Below, in pieces: positions 1 to 4,799 of a stretch of 8,467 nt of DNA. Every line of letters begins with the position of its first letter. Position 1 is the stretch's first letter. The stretch comes from Roseiflexaceae bacterium (GTDB lineage Bacteria; Chloroflexota; Chloroflexia; Chloroflexales; Roseiflexaceae). Both the position numbers and the translations under genes were made by a program. The stretch spans positions 1-8,467 of the forward strand of contig JACMIM010000331.1 in NCBI GenBank assembly GCA_014381165.1, read 5' to 3'. The notes under the pieces were generated by a model. The model was not told the DNA's origin and did no database searches. It worked only from the letters and a program-made list of their open reading frames with translations.

Positions 1-283
1 CGAGCGGCACGCCGGCATTGTTCACTAGCACGTCGATCTGGCCAAAGCGCTCCAGCGTCGTGTCGATCAGCCGCTGCTGATCGGCGTCGATCGTCACATC
101 ACAAGGTACGGCTAGTGCCGCGCCACCGTGTTGCTCGATCTCGGCGACAAGCTCCTCGAGCCGTTCAGCCCGCCGCGCCGCGACCACCACGCGGTACCCC
201 TGCTCGGCTGCCAGCTGCGCCGCTATCCGGCCAAAGCCGCTCGACGCGCCCGTAATAATCATGACCTTACCGTGTGTGTCCAT
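1..283 (-). CDS. Short-chain dehydrogenase/reductase (SDR), N-terminal part only
   Basis: NAD(P)-dependent oxidoreductase of the classical SDR family, cut by the left window edge so that only about 94 N-terminal residues are visible. Seen directly by translating the minus strand: the start MDTHGKVMIITGASSGFG carries the Rossmann-fold cofactor motif TGxxxGxG at about residues 11-18. An alternating beta/alpha pattern follows, with VVVAARRAERLEEL (the AARR after strand 2 favours NADP(H), an inference), then CDVT at about 62-65 and the NNAG motif at about 89-92. The Ser-Tyr-Lys catalytic residues lie beyond the edge, so the substrate cannot be predicted. The ATG at 281-283 is preceded by GAGG about 7 nt upstream. 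It lies downstream of the acyl-CoA dehydrogenase on the same strand, but a 194-bp gap with a hairpin and a palindrome suggests it may be transcribed separately. Confidence 0.9.
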   Translation of the reverse strand, partial: MDTHGKVMIITGASSGFGRIAAQLAAEQGYRVVVAARRAERLEELVAEIEQHGGAALAVPCDVTIDADQQRLIDTTLERFGQIDVLVNNAGVPL

Positions 284-338
284 TTCACGCCTCTTTCAAA
301 TATAAAGAGCGAGAAACGCACAGGGCGTTCGCTCATGG

Positions 339-352
339 TTGCTACGTAGCAA
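339..352. promoter_or_regulatory. Perfect 14-bp palindrome, candidate operator upstream of the SDR gene
   Basis: TTGCTACGTAGCAA is a perfect palindrome lying about 56 bp upstream of the SDR start codon. The size and symmetry suit a dimeric helix-turn-helix repressor site (TetR-like or similar), but no regulator is encoded in the window and no second copy is present. An AT-rich TATATT lies closer to the gene, on the minus strand near 298-303, without a good -35 partner. The functional role is inference only. Confidence 0.35.
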
Positions 353-381
353 GTGCCTGACCAAGCTTACGACACAAAACA

Positions 382-412
382 ACGGACGACAGCGTGAGTA
401 GCCGTCGTCCGT
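382..412 (-). terminator. Candidate terminator hairpin after the acyl-CoA dehydrogenase gene
   Basis: ACGGACGAC (382-390) and GTCGTCCGT (404-412) form a perfect 9-bp stem with a 13-nt loop. Read on the minus strand it lies about 66 nt beyond the acyl-CoA dehydrogenase stop codon and is followed by TGTTTTGTG, a short and interrupted T-rich run. This fits a weak intrinsic terminator separating that gene from the SDR gene. On the plus strand it is followed by GC-rich sequence, so it would not terminate in that direction. Confidence 0.45.
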
Positions 413-450
413 CGTCGCGCGCTGTACCGCCCAGGCGGCCGTGTGTTGCA

Positions 451-478
451 CCCCAGCCCCCAGCCCCCAGCCCCTAGC
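451..478. repeat. Heptamer tandem array (CCCCAGC)3 + CCCTAGC, G-quadruplex-capable
   Basis: Four consecutive 7-bp units: three CCCCAGC and one CCCTAGC. On the minus strand this gives four runs of four or five G separated by CT, a canonical quadruplex pattern, starting three bases after the stop codon of the acyl-CoA dehydrogenase (TAG, 480-478). It would therefore be in that gene's mRNA 3' end. The same unit family recurs at 7532-7588. The 7-nt period recalls the STRR heptamers (for example CCCCART) of filamentous cyanobacteria, an analogy from memory. Confidence 0.8.
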
Positions 479-1659
479 TACACAAACGCTGCCTGACCAG
501 TCACCTCGCGGCCAACAACCATGGTGTTGATCTCGTTGGTACCCTCGTAGGTATAGACCGCCTCCATGTCGGCGAAATGGCGGGCCATGTGGTATTCCAA
601 CAGAATGCCATTGCCACCCAGAATCTCGCGGCCCAGCGCGACAACATGGCGGGCGCGGGCGCAGCAGTGCTGCTTGGCTAGCGATGCCTGGCCCTCGGTC
701 ATCGTGCCGGCGTCGCGCAGCTGCGAAAGCCGCAGGCACATCAGCTGCATGGTCGTCACATCGCCCAACATATGCACCAGCTTCTCTTGGATGAGCTGAA
801 AGCGGGCCAGCGGGCGACCAAACTGCTCGCGCTGCATTGCGTACTCGCGCGCGATCTCGAACGCGGCCATTGCGTGGCCGGCTGCCTCCCAGGCCACGCC
901 ATAGCGCGTGTTCTTCAGCACATTGGCAGTGTCCTTGAACGAGTTGGCCTTCTGCAAGCGGTTGCTTTCCGGCACCAGTACATCGGTCATGGTGATATGC
1001 GCGTTGATCAACGCGCGCTTGCTGATCTTGCCGCCGATTACCTGCGCGTCGAAGCCTGGCGAACCTTTCTCGACCAAAAATCCATTGATCTGGTTGGTTT
1101 CCTGGTTGCGCGCCCAGATCACAATCACATCGGCGAAGGTGGCGTTGCCGATCCACTTCTTCTCGCCATTCAGCAGCCAGCCGTCGCCACTGCGCCGCGC
1201 GGTGGTCTGGATGTGCGAAGCGTCTGACCCCACGTTTGGCTCGGTCAGGCCGAATGCGCCAATCGTTTCGAGTTTGGCCATGGACGGCAGCCAACGCTGC
1301 TTCTGCTCTTCCGACCCGCAGTAGAAGATCGTCCCCATGGCCAGGCCACTGGTGACGCCAAGAAAGGTCTCGAAGCTGCCATCGCCGCGCGAAAGCTCCA
1401 TCGACACAATGCCATTTGCCACGCTGGAAAGGCCGGGACAGCCATAGCCCTGAATGGTACCGCCGGCCAGACCGAGTTCGGCCAGCTTGGGAATGAGTTC
1501 AAAAGGAAACTCGGCGCGCTCCCAATAGCCGCCAATAATCGGAATAACCTCGTCGTCGCAGAAGGCCCGCACGCGGTCGCGCACTTCGCGGTCGCCCTCG
1601 GAAATGAGTTCGTCGATCTGGTAGAAATCGATTGGGCGGCTTGTGGTTTCAATCGTCAT
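478..1659 (-). CDS. Acyl-CoA dehydrogenase, glutaryl-CoA dehydrogenase / ACX4-like
   Basis: FAD-dependent acyl-CoA dehydrogenase of 393 residues, catalysing alpha,beta-desaturation of an acyl-CoA thioester in the cytoplasm. Seen: family signature GLTEPNVGSD at about 137-146, the C-terminal helical-domain motif QREQFGRPLARFQ at 276-288, REILGGNGI at 344-352, and YEGTNEIN at 371-378 with E372 as the expected catalytic base, placed as in glutaryl-CoA and isovaleryl-CoA dehydrogenases. Segments such as FPFELIPKL, GYGCPGLS, TNQINGFLV and GREVTG resemble, as I recall them, plant peroxisomal ACX4 and the glutaryl-CoA dehydrogenase branch, so a short-chain or dicarboxylic acyl-CoA substrate is possible but unproven. 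The ATG at 1657-1659 is chosen over an upstream in-frame ATG at 1758 because AGGAG lies 7 nt before it and the extra 33 residues are not family-like. It is divergent from the receiver gene. Confidence 0.93.
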   Translation of the reverse strand: MTIETTSRPIDFYQIDELISEGDREVRDRVRAFCDDEVIPIIGGYWERAEFPFELIPKLAELGLAGGTIQGYGCPGLSSVANGIVSMELSRGDGSFETFLGVTSGLAMGTIFYCGSEEQKQRWLPSMAKLETIGAFGLTEPNVGSDASHIQTTARRSGDGWLLNGEKKWIGNATFADVIVIWARNQETNQINGFLVEKGSPGFDAQVIGGKISKRALINAHITMTDVLVPESNRLQKANSFKDTANVLKNTRYGVAWEAAGHAMAAFEIAREYAMQREQFGRPLARFQLIQEKLVHMLGDVTTMQLMCLRLSQLRDAGTMTEGQASLAKQHCCARARHVVALGREILGGNGILLEYHMARHFADMEAVYTYEGTNEINTMVVGREVTGQAAFV

Positions 1660-1688
1660 TGATCTGCTCCTGATTCTGATATCAAGAA

Positions 1689-1705
1689 ATAACGCAGTGC
1701 GTAAT
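1689..1705. promoter_or_regulatory. Palindromic operator candidate before the acyl-CoA dehydrogenase
   Basis: ACGCA-g-TGCGT (1692-1702) is a perfect 5-1-5 inverted repeat, extended by AT...AT on both sides after one mismatched pair, giving about 17 bp of dyad symmetry. It sits about 30-46 bp upstream of the dehydrogenase ATG, beside AT-rich minus-strand -10-like hexamers (TATTAT at 1709-1704, TATGCT at 1720-1715). No convincing -35 is visible. Location and shape suit a repressor controlling acyl-CoA metabolism; this is inference. Confidence 0.35.
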
Positions 1706-1818
1706 AATAAGCATAGCATATTTTTCGGGCGGGCGGGCGCTTGTTCTAACCCAGCCAAGCTTCAGCATTTGCTACCACTTTGGCATGTGACTGTCTACCC
1801 CTACGGGTCGTTGCGTTT

Positions 1819-1836
1819 GTAAAATACGAGTAGTAC
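1819..1836 (+). promoter_or_regulatory. Probable promoter -10 and start region of the receiver operon
   Basis: TAAAAT at 1820-1825 is a good -10 hexamer, 57 bp before the receiver GTG start; no clear -35 is present. The block GTAAAAT-3nt-AGTAGTAC here is repeated with identical spacing before pdxS (3202-3219), which supports a shared promoter architecture. Transcription would start within or next to AGTAGTAC. Confidence 0.45.
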
Positions 1837-1881
1837 CATTCTAGTCTGTGCCTGTAAGCGACATTGTCTAGAGGATTTGTT

Positions 1882-2286
1882 GTGCTTATGCCGCCAACAC
1901 CTGCCATCAACATCCTCGCCGTCGACGACGACCCGCAGTTGCTGCGCTTGCTGTGCCGACACCTTGAGCGACTACTCGCCAGCCTGCCGGTGACAATCAT
2001 TTCTACGGTTTCGCCGTTCGCCGCCTACGAGTTGTGTGGGCAGCAGCCATTCAAGCTCGTGATCACCGACTATCTAATGCCGCAGATGAATGGCCTTCAG
2101 CTGGCGCGTGCAGTCAAACAGCGCTCGCCTGGTAGTAGCATTCTGCTGATTACCGGCTTTGCCAATACCGCACTGATCGCCGAAGCGCCCACTTATGGCG
2201 TAGACGCAGTTTTAGCTAAACCGTACACCCATACGCAGCTGGGCGATACAGTCAAACAATTGTTGGGTGTTCTCAAGGAGCGTTAA
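1882..2286 (+). CDS. Stand-alone CheY-like response-regulator receiver
   Basis: Single-domain receiver of about 132-134 residues with no DNA-binding or enzymatic output domain. All key residues are visible, numbered from the ATG at 1888: acidic pair D13-D14 in LAVDDDP, phospho-acceptor D61 in LVITDYLMP, switch threonine T89 in LLITGF, and lysine K111 in LAKPY. It is therefore expected to accept phosphate from a histidine kinase or phosphotransferase and act through protein contacts. The GTG at 1882 is chosen because AGAGGA lies 6 nt before it; the ATG at 1888 (12-nt spacing) is an equally possible start and changes two residues only. Its stop is 2 nt before the next start codon, so it forms an operon with the membrane protein downstream. 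No transmitter-type kinase gene is in the window. Confidence 0.9.
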   Translation: MLMPPTPAINILAVDDDPQLLRLLCRHLERLLASLPVTIISTVSPFAAYELCGQQPFKLVITDYLMPQMNGLQLARAVKQRSPGSSILLITGFANTALIAEAPTYGVDAVLAKPYTHTQLGDTVKQLLGVLKER

Positions 2287-2288
2287 GC

Positions 2289-2720
2289 ATGCAGTCATCA
2301 TTTCTCCGCAACATTGAACTGTGGTTGAGCGCTGCTGGCATTGCCATTATTTTGCTGGTGCCGCGATTGATTGGCGCGCAGAATGATGCATACTGGCAAG
2401 TCGCGGTCTGGACTGCGGCCAGTATCGGCGTGCTGCACGGCCTGATCATCTGGGGCGTGCGCCAACGCCAGCGCCAGGTGCGCCACGCCGCAGTGAGCGA
2501 TATTCGCAACATGCTCAAAGATCGCATCAACAATCGCCTGTCCTGCATCACACTGAATGTCTCAATGATCGCAACCGCCGAGGAAACACTGGAGGATGTC
2601 CGAGACATTGAGGAATCGGTCAAAACGATCTCCGCGCTGCTCGATGCTATCTCTGAGGAAAGCGTGCAGGACTGGAAGGCCACGTATGCGGTTGTTCTCG
2701 ACCGCCCACAGCGGGTTTAG
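2289..2720 (+). CDS. Small two-helix membrane protein with degenerate DHp-like cytoplasmic region
   Basis: Protein of 143 residues with no family I can name. Seen: hydrophobic segments at about 12-29 and 38-57 joined by a short loop, then a basic stretch RQRQRQVRH that should lie in the cytoplasm (positive-inside rule), then a helical region at about 70-122. There, KDRINNRLSCITLNVSMI resembles the first helix of some histidine-kinase dimerisation domains (H-D-x-N-N-x-L pattern). The usual His position is occupied by D78, and no ATP-binding N, G1 or G2 boxes follow. The second half, rich in E, D, I and L, could form the second helix of a coiled hairpin. AGGAG lies 8 nt before the ATG. Direct coupling to the receiver gene suggests that the two proteins work together, perhaps as a membrane dock for the receiver. 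The function is inferred and uncertain. Confidence 0.8.
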   Translation: MQSSFLRNIELWLSAAGIAIILLVPRLIGAQNDAYWQVAVWTAASIGVLHGLIIWGVRQRQRQVRHAAVSDIRNMLKDRINNRLSCITLNVSMIATAEETLEDVRDIEESVKTISALLDAISEESVQDWKATYAVVLDRPQRV

Positions 2721-2851
2721 GCCACGCAGCGCTCCTTTTCTTCACGTCTGCAGGCGTTACGTAGCACACTATTACTCATCGTTCCACGGGTGTGACAAAA
2801 CGTCCTGCGCCATTGGTATCTGTGGGCGAGAAGCCCGCTGGTGTCACCCAA

Positions 2852-2894
2852 AACGTGCTAAAGCACGTTGCAGTAATGCAACGCGCTTTCGCGT
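2852..2894. repeat. Three abutting mini-hairpins
   Basis: Consecutive small palindromes within the left half of the larger element: AACGTGCT/AGCACGTT (2852-2869, AA centre), TTGCA/TGCAA (2868-2881, 4-nt loop) and ACGCG/CGCGT (2881-2894, CTTT loop). Each begins where the previous one ends, sharing one or two bases. They have no counterpart in the right half of the element, so this segment is asymmetric. Confidence 0.7.
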
Positions 2895-2905
2895 GTTTTG
2901 CATCG

Positions 2906-3036
2906 TCAGGACTTTCGCTTAAAGCGTCTTTTTCGCCTGCGGCGGGCAAGGAATTGTTTTTCTTAGCAGTTTTTTGCGCCGCAGCGCAAAAACTGCTAAG
3001 AAAAGAATGAATTTTGGTAGCAAGCGAAAGTCCTGA
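2906..3036. mobile_element. MITE-like unit with 15-bp perfect terminal inverted repeats
   Basis: TCAGGACTTTCGCTT (2906-2920) and AAGCGAAAGTCCTGA (3022-3036) are perfect 15-bp inverted repeats bounding 131 bp. The trinucleotide TCG abuts both ends (2903-2905 and 3037-3039) and could be a target-site duplication. The interior holds a long hairpin: TTTTCTTAGCAG (2958-2969) pairs with CTGCTAAGAAAA (2993-3004), continued inward by a T/A run and GCGC/GCGC, with one bulge and a 4-nt loop. It also holds a 23-bp block at 2931-2953 found again near the window end with one mismatch. It contains no coding sequence, so it would need a transposase supplied elsewhere. Confidence 0.55.
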
Positions 3037-3127
3037 TCGTAATAGTAGGCTTCTCGCCCACGATGCCACAGCTGCAAAACGTTACGCCACACCCTCCTTC
3101 CACCCCCGGCCATCTCATACCAAATAG

Positions 3128-3147
3128 CCCGGCGTTTCAGCGCCGGG
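3128..3147. other. GC-rich stem-loop upstream of the pdxS promoter
   Basis: CCCGGCG (3128-3134) and CGCCGGG (3141-3147) form a perfect 7-bp stem around a 6-nt loop. No T-run follows on the plus strand, so it is at best a poor intrinsic terminator; it may still mark the boundary between the repeat region and the pdxS promoter. TTCAGCGCC occurs here (3136-3144) and again at 3152-3160. Confidence 0.5.
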
Positions 3148-3199
3148 TCGCTTCAGCGCCCGCGCCAACGAGCTCCGCCCTGCGCCCGATCGCGCCATG

Positions 3200-3208
3200 T
3201 GGTAAAAT
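3200..3208 (+). promoter_or_regulatory. Extended -10 promoter of the pdxS operon
   Basis: TGGTAAAAT fits an extended -10 element (TGnTAnAAT type), 45 bp before the pdxS ATG, with no clear -35, as is common for extended -10 promoters. The expected transcription start falls around 3214-3217. It is the only convincing promoter visible ahead of pdxS and probably drives pdxS, pdxT and the genes coupled behind them. Confidence 0.5.
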
Positions 3209-3223
3209 GAAAGTAGTACTTTC
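3209..3223. promoter_or_regulatory. 15-bp dyad over the pdxS transcription start, candidate operator
   Basis: GAAAGTA-g-TACTTTC is a perfect 7-1-7 inverted repeat directly downstream of the -10 hexamer, centred on the expected +1. A repressor bound here would block initiation. In RNA the arms are too close for a stable hairpin, which favours a DNA-binding role. The regulator is unknown; known PLP-operon regulators include MocR-type PdxR proteins, but none is encoded in the window. Confidence 0.4.
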
Positions 3224-3253
3224 TTACTCATTTCTAGATGGTTGAGGAGCCGT

Positions 3254-4135
3254 ATGGACAAGTCTACGTGGACGACAAAAGCTGGCCTGGCGCAGATGCT
3301 GAAGGGCGGTGTGATCATGGATGTCGTCACCCCCGAGCAGGCTCGAATCGCCGAGGAGGCTGGTGCCGTAGCAGTTATGGCGCTCGAGCGCGTCCCCGCC
3401 GACATCCGCGCCCAGGGCGGTGTTGCGCGTATGAGCGATCCCGACATGATCCAGGGTATCATCGAGGCAGTGACCATTCCAGTCATGGCCAAGGCCCGCA
3501 TCGGCCATATCGTCGAGGCGCAGGTGCTGGAATCGCTCGGCGTCGATTATATCGACGAGAGCGAGGTACTGACGCCCGCCGATGAAGAGCACCACATCAA
3601 CAAGCACCGTTATAAAGTGCCGTTTATCTGTGGTTGCCGCAACTTGGGTGAGGCACTGCGCCGCATCGGCGAAGGCGCGGCCATGCTACGCACCAAGGGC
3701 GAGGCCGGCACCGGCGATGTTGTCGAGGCGGTGCGCCACGCCCGCACGGTGATGGCCGAGATTCGCCGCCTGTCCAGCATGGACGAGGACGAGCTGTTCA
3801 CCTACGCCAAGAGCATTCAGGCACCCTACGAACTCGTGCGCTCGGTGGCCGAAAACCGCAAGCTGCCGGTGGTTAACTTTGCCGCAGGCGGCATCGCTAC
3901 CCCAGCCGATGCGGCGCTGATGATGCAGCTCGGCGTCGATGGCGTGTTCGTCGGCTCGGGTATCTTCAAATCGGGCGATCCGGTCAAGCGCGCGCGCGCG
4001 ATCGTTCAGGCGACTACTCACTACAACGAGCCAGATATTATCGCCGAAGTCTCGCGCGGCTTGGGCGAGGCCATGGTTGGGATCAACATCTCCTCGTTGC
4101 CCGCTGGCCAGTTGATGGCGGGGCGCGGCTGGTAG
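3254..4135 (+). CDS. pdxS: Pyridoxal 5'-phosphate synthase, lyase subunit PdxS
   Basis: Synthase subunit of the DXP-independent vitamin B6 pathway: joins ribose 5-phosphate, glyceraldehyde 3-phosphate and ammonia (from PdxT) to make pyridoxal 5'-phosphate in a cytoplasmic 12:12 complex. The 293-residue product has the usual family length and is highly conserved. Visible active-site residues are D23 in VIMDVVTPEQA, K80 in MAKARIGH and K148 in LRTKGEAGTG, each one less than the Bacillus subtilis D24, K81 and K149. The phosphate-binding loops NFAAGGIATPADA and GVFVGSGIF are also present. The start is ATG 3254 with GAGGAG four bases upstream; the in-frame TTG at 3242 lies before that ribosome site and is rejected. 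It heads the operon: an extended -10 promoter with an overlapping dyad lies just upstream, and pdxT starts 94 bp downstream. Confidence 0.98.
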   Translation: MDKSTWTTKAGLAQMLKGGVIMDVVTPEQARIAEEAGAVAVMALERVPADIRAQGGVARMSDPDMIQGIIEAVTIPVMAKARIGHIVEAQVLESLGVDYIDESEVLTPADEEHHINKHRYKVPFICGCRNLGEALRRIGEGAAMLRTKGEAGTGDVVEAVRHARTVMAEIRRLSSMDEDELFTYAKSIQAPYELVRSVAENRKLPVVNFAAGGIATPADAALMMQLGVDGVFVGSGIFKSGDPVKRARAIVQATTHYNEPDIIAEVSRGLGEAMVGINISSLPAGQLMAGRGW

Positions 4136-4167
4136 TGCGGGCCGTCGGCCTTCGTACACTTCATTTC

Positions 4168-4194
4168 TGCGCGGGTGGGCCAGCCGCCCGCGCA
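4168..4194. other. Strong GC-rich stem-loop between pdxS and pdxT
   Basis: TGCGCGGG (4168-4175) pairs perfectly with CCCGCGCA (4187-4194); a T.G wobble and two GC pairs extend the stem to about 11 bp with a 5-nt loop. It is followed by AAAA, not a T-run, so it is not an intrinsic terminator for pdxS. It could instead protect the pdxS message 3' end or adjust the PdxS:PdxT ratio (inference). Confidence 0.6.
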
Positions 4195-4197
4195 AAA

Positions 4198-4218
4198 TGG
4201 AGGGGCGCAGTCCCTCCA
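4198..4218 (+). other. Hairpin holding the only SD-like sequence before pdxT
   Basis: TGGAGGG (4198-4204) pairs with CCCTCCA (4212-4218) around a 7-nt loop. The GGAGGG inside is the sole good anti-Shine-Dalgarno match ahead of pdxT, but it ends 25 nt before the pdxT ATG and is locked in the stem. The bases just before the ATG (CAGAAACCT) contain no ribosome site. Either folding places the ribosome, or pdxT is read without a normal SD. Confidence 0.5.
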
Positions 4219-4229
4219 AACAGAAACCT

Positions 4230-4799
4230 ATGACAGTTGGAGTTCTCGCGCTTCAGGGCGACTTTCGTGAGCATCGTGCGATGCTCGAGCGCATCGGCGT
4301 TGCCGTCACCGAGGTGCGCCAGCCGAAACATTTAGCGCACGTCGAGCGTCTGATTATTCCAGGGGGCGAAAGCACCACAATCGGGCGGCTGATGGTGCTG
4401 TATGAGCTGCTGGAGCCAATTCGGGCGCGCGCCCAGGCAGGCATGCCGCTGTGGGGCACCTGCGCTGGGGCTATTCTTATGGCCAGGCAGATCGCTGATG
4501 GCAAGCCCGGCCAGCCCGCACTGGAGCTGATGGATATTGTGGCACGGCGCAATGCCTTTGGGCGCCAGCTCGATAGCTTCGAGGCCGATCTTTTGATCGA
4601 CGCGCTGGGCGATGCACCAATGCATACCGTGTTTATCCGCGCGCCGATTCTGGAGCAGCCCGGCCCTGCTGTCGAAGTGCTGGCCGTGCTCGACGATGGC
4701 CGGATTGTTGCGGCCCGCCAGAATAGGCTGCTCGCTAGCTCCTTTCACCCTGAGTTGACCGACGATGACCGCATGCACCGCTTCTTTCTAGAATTATGA
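4230..4799 (+). CDS. pdxT: Pyridoxal 5'-phosphate synthase, glutaminase subunit PdxT
   Basis: Class I glutamine amidotransferase that hydrolyses glutamine and channels ammonia to PdxS. The 189-residue product has family length and all hallmarks: N-terminal GVLALQGDFREH (4-15), oxyanion-loop region PGGEST (44-49), nucleophile C78 in GTCAGA, and the H173/E175 pair in SSFHPEL, forming the Cys-His-Glu triad. ATG 4230 is chosen because family members begin with M-x-x-GVLALQG; the upstream in-frame ATG at 4197 would add 11 residues encoded by a hairpin (MEGRSPSKQKP) that are not family-like. No proper Shine-Dalgarno precedes 4230, and two stem-loops fill the gap from pdxS. The stop TGA overlaps the ATG of the next gene (ATGA), showing translational coupling to the GNAT-like gene. 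Confidence 0.97.
   Translation: MTVGVLALQGDFREHRAMLERIGVAVTEVRQPKHLAHVERLIIPGGESTTIGRLMVLYELLEPIRARAQAGMPLWGTCAGAILMARQIADGKPGQPALELMDIVARRNAFGRQLDSFEADLLIDALGDAPMHTVFIRAPILEQPGPAVEVLAVLDDGRIVAARQNRLLASSFHPELTDDDRMHRFFLEL

Larger units (their letters stand above)
2814..3068. repeat. Nested inverted-repeat element, about 255 bp
   Basis: The outer arms at 2822-2835 (GTGGGCGAGAAGCC) and 3048-3061 (GGCTTCTCGCCCAC) are perfect 14-bp inverted repeats; with one bulge and one mismatch they extend to 2814 and 3068. A second, inner pair lies at 2906-2920 and 3022-3036, and a long central hairpin at 2958-3004. Further out, 2753-2762 and 3079-3088 are inverted with one mismatch (GGCGTTACGT / ACGTTACGCC), so the whole unit may reach 2753-3088. 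Small reading frames on both strands here are by-products of the palindromy and resemble no protein. It fits a non-autonomous mobile element or a fused pair of them; no transposase is present. Confidence 0.75.

Noticed and set aside
451..478. CRISPR array
   Set aside because: The units are 7-bp direct tandem repeats with no spacers, and there are no cas genes in the window.
296..1294. Long minus-strand open frame (332 codons) over the acyl-CoA dehydrogenase
   Set aside because: Shadow frame of the real dehydrogenase gene; its Arg/His-rich composition resembles no protein.
1660..1758. N-terminal extension of the acyl-CoA dehydrogenase to the ATG at 1758
   Set aside because: AGGAG sits before the ATG at 1659, and the extra residues are encoded by promoter-like AT-rich DNA.
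2776..3113. Short open frames on both strands in the repeat region
   Set aside because: They read similar peptides on both strands because the DNA is palindromic; no ribosome site or family resemblance.
3224..3253. Riboswitch or attenuator in the pdxS leader
   Set aside because: The leader after the expected start of transcription is only about 40 nt and shows no aptamer-like fold.
2721..3253. tRNA or known structured RNA gene among the many hairpins
   Set aside because: No cloverleaf, T-arm GTTCGAATC-like box or CCA end; the hairpins are nested palindromes typical of mobile repeats.
4140..4150. GGCCG-t-CGGCC as a pdxS terminator
   Set aside because: A one-base loop cannot fold as drawn and no T-run follows; the operon continues into pdxT.
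4197..4229. Upstream pdxT start at 4197
   Set aside because: Would add 11 residues encoded by a hairpin, before the conserved GVLALQGDF start, with no ribosome site.
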